Of a DNA stretch of 64,000 nt, positions 59,595 to 64,000 are shown one piece after another (positions within the stretch are counted from its first letter, which is position 1; each line of letters opens with the position of its first letter). This stretch comes from Dacryopinax spathularia (Eukaryota > Basidiomycota > Dacrymycetes > Dacrymycetales > Dacrymycetaceae). The stretch spans positions 248,001-312,000 of the forward strand of contig JBBPFI010000005.1 of NCBI GenBank assembly GCA_037974965.1. The letters run 5' to 3'. The position numbers and the translations under genes were made by a program. The notes under the pieces are model-generated. The model was not told the DNA's origin. It made no database searches and saw nothing but the letters and a program-made list of their open reading frames with translations.

Positions 59595-60390
59595 ACCAAC
59601 TGTCGTATCGTAGTTCTTCCGTATGATTCAGCGAGCGGCTCTATTATGCGCCGTGCGAGCAATATAGCGTTTTCGTTTTCGTGCCATCGTGCCATCTTGC
59701 TGTGCACCGTGCAGAGCAAGAATCGACTGCTGTGCACTGCCGCTTCCAGCCCTGCAGAGGTTGACAGGCAGCAAGACTACAATACACAGTCGACACGGCA
59801 AACTTCTCTGGCCGCCGAATGCCATGACGTAAGGCGTAGGCCTGGCAGGACCCTTGACTACCGTGGATTTAGGCTTGACTCTTGCGACCATTGTCTTTGG
59901 GCATAGGCTGATATAAAGGTCGGAGTAATAAGACTACTAGATGAGCCGAACTTGACAACCTCTTGAATGCTGCGAAAGGGCGGGAGACGAGAGCAAGTGC
60001 GAGCTTGCGAGGGCATATTCTGGGATTTCATCCTTGTATGTGAGTGTCGTCCGATCCCCACTAACAGTGTGGTTGCTCAAACGCGATTAGAATGGGAGGA
60101 TCTAAAACAGAATTTCATCGCAGAGCGCTTCCCTTCAAAGAGCCCCGCGTACGAAATCACATATGCGTGTATATGAATCAATAGAGGCACCTGCAATGTC
60201 ACGGAAGGGGTGGATTGCATCGTGCAGTCCGCGCTAAGCCGCGGCGTAACATGGGTGACACTCGAGCGGTGACTTCGTCTTCAAGGCTCCTGCACGCTCG
60301 ATCACTGAGTCCACCGCTACACGACGCCGGCACAAGTACTGGACGATAACAGCTCAACTATTACTGTGTTACTTTCGGACACGTTACGCT
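59595..60390. other. intergenic region with one inverted repeat copy
   Basis: About 800 bases without a supported gene; it contains repeat copy 8 in the opposite direction. Confidence 0.45.
59750..59793 (-). repeat. dispersed short repeat, copy 8 (minus strand)
   Basis: Read on the minus strand it gives GTGTATTGTAGTCTTGCTGC then CTGTCAACCTCTGCAGG, the closest to a consensus of all copies seen. Confidence 0.8.
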
Positions 60391-61216
60391 ATGGAGAAGG
60401 CGAATTCCAGTCGATGTGAAGCTCGCGAACCGGTACGTTTTTCCTTCTTTGATGGCCTCTTACGCGCCTGATATGCATATAGGTAAACAAAACGGTTGAT
60501 TCGCAGCCTGGGAGGTCTTCCGGTAGCAAGACTGGCATAACCGGCATTCAGATGGCCGATACGGACAGGATGGGCGGGATAGACGGAGTGAACGGGGTGG
60601 ACCGCATGGATCGCATGGACCGCATGAGCGGCATGAACGGGGTGTATGCCATGTCCGGCATGGCTGAGGTGTCCGGAAGGACGGGGTCGTTCCCGGGCTG
60701 GGAAATAGGGGTAAGCCCAAAGCTTCCTATTGGGCGTTCGGCGAGGTTTACTTATCTCAATTAGACTAAATCAGATATGGCAGATGCCTCTGAAGGGAGT
60801 AACGTTGTAGCTCTACGTTTGCCTGCCCTGACTTCACAGGCTAATAGCGCATATAGGCTGGGCCGAGCATTGCCGACGACGTGAACAGACATCGCCACAT
60901 CGCGCAGGTCTCGACACTCTTTTCTTGCGACCGCCCGGCGCTAACTGTTTAGTAGGCCGCTGTCCCTGTGGCTACTCCATATAGCACCGGGCAAGGTGAA
61001 CGCTTCGGCGCGATGAGCTTGCTTGCTGCCAATGGCACTCCCCCTGAAGACCATACTGCGCGCGTCCCACCTGACGAGTCCGTCCCAGATCAACGTAAGA
61101 CCAAATGGGGAAGAGCTTTGAAATTGCTGGTCGACGCTGCTGAGTTCGTGTTCTATGTCGTGAAGACGCTGTTTGTTATTCTGGAGGGTGTAGGAGTGAT
61201 TCCCACGGGGCAGTAG
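60391..61216 (+). CDS. small five-exon protein with Met-rich repeat and hydrophobic C-terminus, function unknown
   Basis: Exons are 60391-60432, 60483-60710, 60765-60803, 60857-60907 and 60956-61216, all joined in phase 0, giving 206 residues. Residues about 45-75 hold an imperfect DRM/GM repeat (NGVDRMDRMDRMSGMNG). The C-terminal half has a helix with few charges (LKLLVDAAEFVFYVVKTLFVILEGVGVIP) that could be a membrane or amphipathic segment. All four introns are 48-54 bases with clean ends, which is the main evidence for the gene. No family is recognised. Confidence 0.55.
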
Positions 61217-62520
61217 GAGTGATTGAGATGGGGAATTAGTTGTGACCAGTACAAGTGTTCCATGAATAAGTACCGAGCTGAGGAATGGATATATATCGTG
61301 GGACTCCGGCTGAAAACATCGCGAACATTATGCCGTCTGGAGCAGATTACAATACAACAGGTTGGAAAGTACAAAGTAGGAAGACACTCGAGCTACAGGA
61401 TACCTGGGGAATGGAGTTGCGCGCCCATGATCGGCGGTTACTGACGCGGGCGTTCGAAGTGTCACGGATACAAAATCAAAGCGTGCAGTTCAGGCCCACC
61501 GTAGGACGGGCTGCCTACTGTATTTCGTTTGCATGCCTTGCGAGCATCCCTTTTTTAGCGCCTCGCATGCGGATTGGGTGATTAAAAGGGGGCGGTGCGG
61601 CTACCCTAGGTCAGATCAGAAGGGCTTCTGTTTCCATTTGTCTTTCGCCGCTTTTGTCTCTTGCAGCCTTCGTCAGTGGCTTTTGGTCAACCACATCACA
61701 TATCTCTTCAATGCCGTTCACCTCTGACAGCTGATTCAGGAATTGTTTTGCTTGCTGCAAGTCCACTGAGATTCTTCTGCAGGATGTGTGCAAGTTCGAT
61801 GTCTTAGGCTCTTGGGCAGAGATGTGCCTACTTTTTACAGTAGGCGCACCTTTGCCCAATGCACTTTTTGGGTTCCAGTTGTAAGGAAAAGGATGTTTGA
61901 TTCAATGAGAGTGCTGTATAGCTTTGAGAGATGGGTATAAAGTGTACAATGAACTCCTATCACATATGTAGGTGGACATGGGCTTGTCTCTTGGAGATTT
62001 TCCAACTGTGAACAATATATGAAGTTGTAGTGAGATGGTGCTGTGGACTAGTTGACTTTGCTTCATAGTCTCCTCATCATGAATGTATGCGAAATACAAT
62101 TGCTATGCAGCAACACTCATCCGGACACGAGTCGGCGATCGGCCTGCTCGTTTCGGCAGGTTCACCTTCCTTGGTAGCCAGAGGTGCAAATATGCGATCA
62201 ATACCATAAACTCCCATCCCCGCAACACATCACAGTATCATCACGATATAAATGAACGTGCAACCTAACGTAGTTATCGTAACAAGAAGCTAGTCCATAG
62301 GTCCGTTCCGAACCCAAAGCCAAATCCAAATCAAACGAGTCCTTGCATAAGCATTAAACCAGGCCACCTCCAGACTTCCTCCGCACTCCTTCCAGGTCAG
62401 TCATAGATAAAATCAAGCACTTTCCTCCTTCTGAGAACTCGAGAGGATTAGGTTAAGGCCGAAAAGTCCGGCTCGTGCGTGGGTCGAGCGCATGGGGTCG
62501 GGATCGGGAGTGGATGGGAG
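61217..62520. other. 1.3-kb intergenic region, partly AT-richer, with hairpin
   Basis: From about 61600 to 62350 the sequence is visibly richer in A and T than its surroundings. A minus-strand frame of about 82 codons (61611-61859, no ATG) encodes a helical stretch DLQQAKQFLNQLSEVNGIEE that might be a decayed gene or transposon piece. A hairpin sits at its 5' edge (listed separately). Confidence 0.4.
61811..61862. repeat. imperfect hairpin with about 22-base arms
   Basis: The left arm (TTGGGCAGAGATGTGCCTAC) and the complement of the right arm (TTGGGCAAAGGTGCGCCTAC) differ at only three or four positions around a loop of about five bases. Confidence 0.7.
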
Positions 62521-63984
62521 TTACCGCCCTTTCTCCCTCAACATCCTCACCCTACTCCGACTCCCCTCTCCCTCCCGATCCCGGATCTGGTCATACCTCG
62601 GCGGCAACTCCTCCACTCCTCCATCTCCATCTCCCATCCCTCTCCCGCCAGACCCAGACCCAGACCCAGCCGGATCCGGTAAGCGGCCCCCATCCGTATG
62701 CTGCACGACCGTCGGGCTCCTTCCCCCATCCTCAGCCTCAGCTCCTTCCGCGTGCTGCGGTAAATGAGAGCTTAGGACGGTAGGTGGGTATGCCGATGTC
62801 GGGGAAGTGAGAGTCGTGCTTGTTGGTGAGAGGAGGGCGGTGGAACCGGCGGAAAGACGGCGTTGACGACGTTCTTCGGCTTGAGAGGCTAGGATGCTTG
62901 CTCGTTCGCGCTGTTTTGGTGTCATCTGTGGCCCGGGTGCAGCGGCGGGGATGCTAGCTCCAGCGGGGCCAGAGCCAACGGCGGCCCCGGCGCCAACAGC
63001 GGACAAAGCGGCATTCGCACCATGTCCCCAGCTCCCCGCCGACTGCCTCCACCCCTGCGCAGCACCAGTAGCAGCAGCAGGATCGTCCGAATACGCCTCT
63101 CCAACCCCCGCCCCCGCTCCAGCCCCAAAGCCAGAAAGACCCTCAGACCCAGCACCAATCAGACTCTCCCCCTCCCCTCCCCCAAACTCCGCATCACCTC
63201 TACTGCCCAGACTCCCCGATGTGCCCCTTACGTGTCCTCCTTGTCTCGTCCCTGCTCCCATTCCGGCTACGGCAGCGGGAGGGAGAGCTGCTAGCGCTGT
63301 ATATGCTTGTGTGGGCGTACTGGGTCCACTACTATGAGTGGCGGGGAATGAGGAAGGGGGTGGCCAGACTCCCTCTTCGCGGAAGATACTGCCGCTGCTG
63401 GATGCTTCGCGGCGCATGGCGACTTGGCCTGGGTGGGCAGGGTAGGGGTATGCGCCTGTCGCGTATGCCGCCGCGCCTGCTCCAGGGGGGAGCGCACCCG
63501 CTGGAGGTGGAGGGGCTGGCGGATGCTGGCCATACGGCGACGCAGGTGCTAACGGCGTTGCAGCTGCCAAGTAACTCGTCGCACTTGTGCTCCCCGACGG
63601 CGAATGGCTCGCAATACTGCTCAGCGTCGCTTCATGACTCGGCGGAGCCAACCCCCCCACCACACCATATTCATACGGCCCCGGCGTGGTGCGCCCCACT
63701 CCCGGACCCAGAGGATGGCGTTGAGTCATCTCCTCCTCATCGTCATCATCATACATCTCGTTATCGAGCTGCATGTCCCTCCTCCGCCTCGTGTACGGCA
63801 GCGCGGCGAGCGCGGAAGAACGACGCCGTATACGGAAGAATATGAAGAGGAGGATTGCGATCCCTGCTACGGCGCCTATGACTGCGCCTGCGATGGCGCC
63901 GGGCGAGGACATGGGGTTGTGCGAGGGCTCGGCGGGGCCGATGTTGAGTGTTGTTGGGATGGGGATCTGCACGGGTGGACGCAT
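62521..63984 (-). CDS. single-pass membrane protein with C-terminal PPxY motif (5' part may lie outside window)
   Basis: The frame gives 487 residues from an ATG at 63984, but it stays open to the window edge, so the true start and a signal peptide may lie beyond. A membrane helix at about residues 28-50 (GAIAGAVIGAVAGIAILLFIFF) is followed by RIRRRSS. The cytoplasmic tail is Gly/Ala/Pro/Ser-rich and ends with VVQHTDGGR and ELPPRYDQI. The tail order (VVQH, D, GR, then PPxYDxI) is the same as in the 34.5-kb gene. PPRY fits a WW-domain ligand of Rsp5/Nedd4-type ligases. It may be a wall or nutrient sensor, by analogy only. Confidence 0.75.
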   Translation of the reverse strand: MRPPVQIPIPTTLNIGPAEPSHNPMSSPGAIAGAVIGAVAGIAILLFIFFRIRRRSSALAALPYTRRRRDMQLDNEMYDDDDEEEMTQRHPLGPGVGRTTPGPYEYGVVGGLAPPSHEATLSSIASHSPSGSTSATSYLAAATPLAPASPYGQHPPAPPPPAGALPPGAGAAAYATGAYPYPAHPGQVAMRREASSSGSIFREEGVWPPPSSFPATHSSGPSTPTQAYTALAALPPAAVAGMGAGTRQGGHVRGTSGSLGSRGDAEFGGGEGESLIGAGSEGLSGFGAGAGAGVGEAYSDDPAAATGAAQGWRQSAGSWGHGANAALSAVGAGAAVGSGPAGASIPAAAPGPQMTPKQRERASILASQAEERRQRRLSAGSTALLSPTSTTLTSPTSAYPPTVLSSHLPQHAEGAEAEDGGRSPTVVQHTDGGRLPDPAGSGSGSGGRGMGDGDGGVEELPPRYDQIRDREGEGSRSRVRMLREKGR

Positions 63985-64000
63985 ATAAGTACCTTCTTTC

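Noticed and set aside
38286-61216. Reading the accessory block as a biosynthetic gene cluster
   Set aside because: No polyketide synthase, NRPS, terpene cyclase or P450 motif was seen; the genes are F-box-like, kinase, integrase and orphan types.
1-64000. tRNA, rRNA or CRISPR arrays
   Set aside because: No tRNA T-loop context, rRNA stretch or regularly spaced repeat array was recognised; CRISPR is not expected in a fungus.

Overview
This window is nuclear DNA of a filamentous basidiomycete, most likely an Agaricomycete. The genes are GC-rich and cut by many introns of about 45-60 bases with GT...AG ends and CTRAY-like branch sites. Untranslated leaders are long and pyrimidine-rich. The recognisable proteins (CreA/Mig1, an SRF-type Mcm1, Caf1/Pop2, an S53 protease, an alpha-kinase, F-box/LRR proteins, PPxY membrane proteins) are a typical mushroom-forming-fungus set. 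I cannot name the genus. All gene models were spliced by eye from open frames, splice-site phase and family motifs.

Layout. 1-21 kb holds a few large regulatory or disordered-protein genes in wide gene-free spaces: creA (+, 1.8-3.8 kb), the MADS-box gene mcm1 (-, 8.2-9.5 kb) and two long disordered proteins (-, 15.5-18.5 and 19.0-21.3 kb). 21.6-38 kb is a denser metabolic and secretory stretch: a Gfo/Idh/MocA dehydrogenase like fungal D-xylose dehydrogenase, a MITE, a single-pass membrane protein, the CCR4-NOT nuclease caf1, a tandem pair of HSL-type alpha/beta hydrolases, a secreted S53 (sedolisin) peptidase with eleven exons, and a Ser-rich membrane protein ending in PPSY. 38-61 kb looks like an accessory block: an orphan 930-residue protein, an F-box/LRR protein, a pair of inverted F-box-like paralogues, an SRPK-like kinase between them, a protein with a poly-Glu tail, a DDE-integrase gene, a zinc-ribbon alpha-kinase and two orphans. 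A short repeat (core TTGCTGCCTGTC) is seeded between these genes and I did not see it in the first 41 kb. 62.5-64 kb ends in a second PPxY membrane protein that runs off the window.

How the genes relate. creA and mcm1 are global regulators; caf1 is the mRNA deadenylase. The dehydrogenase, hydrolases and S53 protease fit saprotrophic use of sugars, esters and protein, the kind of genes CreA commonly controls, but no direct link is shown here. The accessory block combines ubiquitin-targeting-like, kinase and transposase-like genes, as in the fast-evolving gene families of Agaricomycetes.
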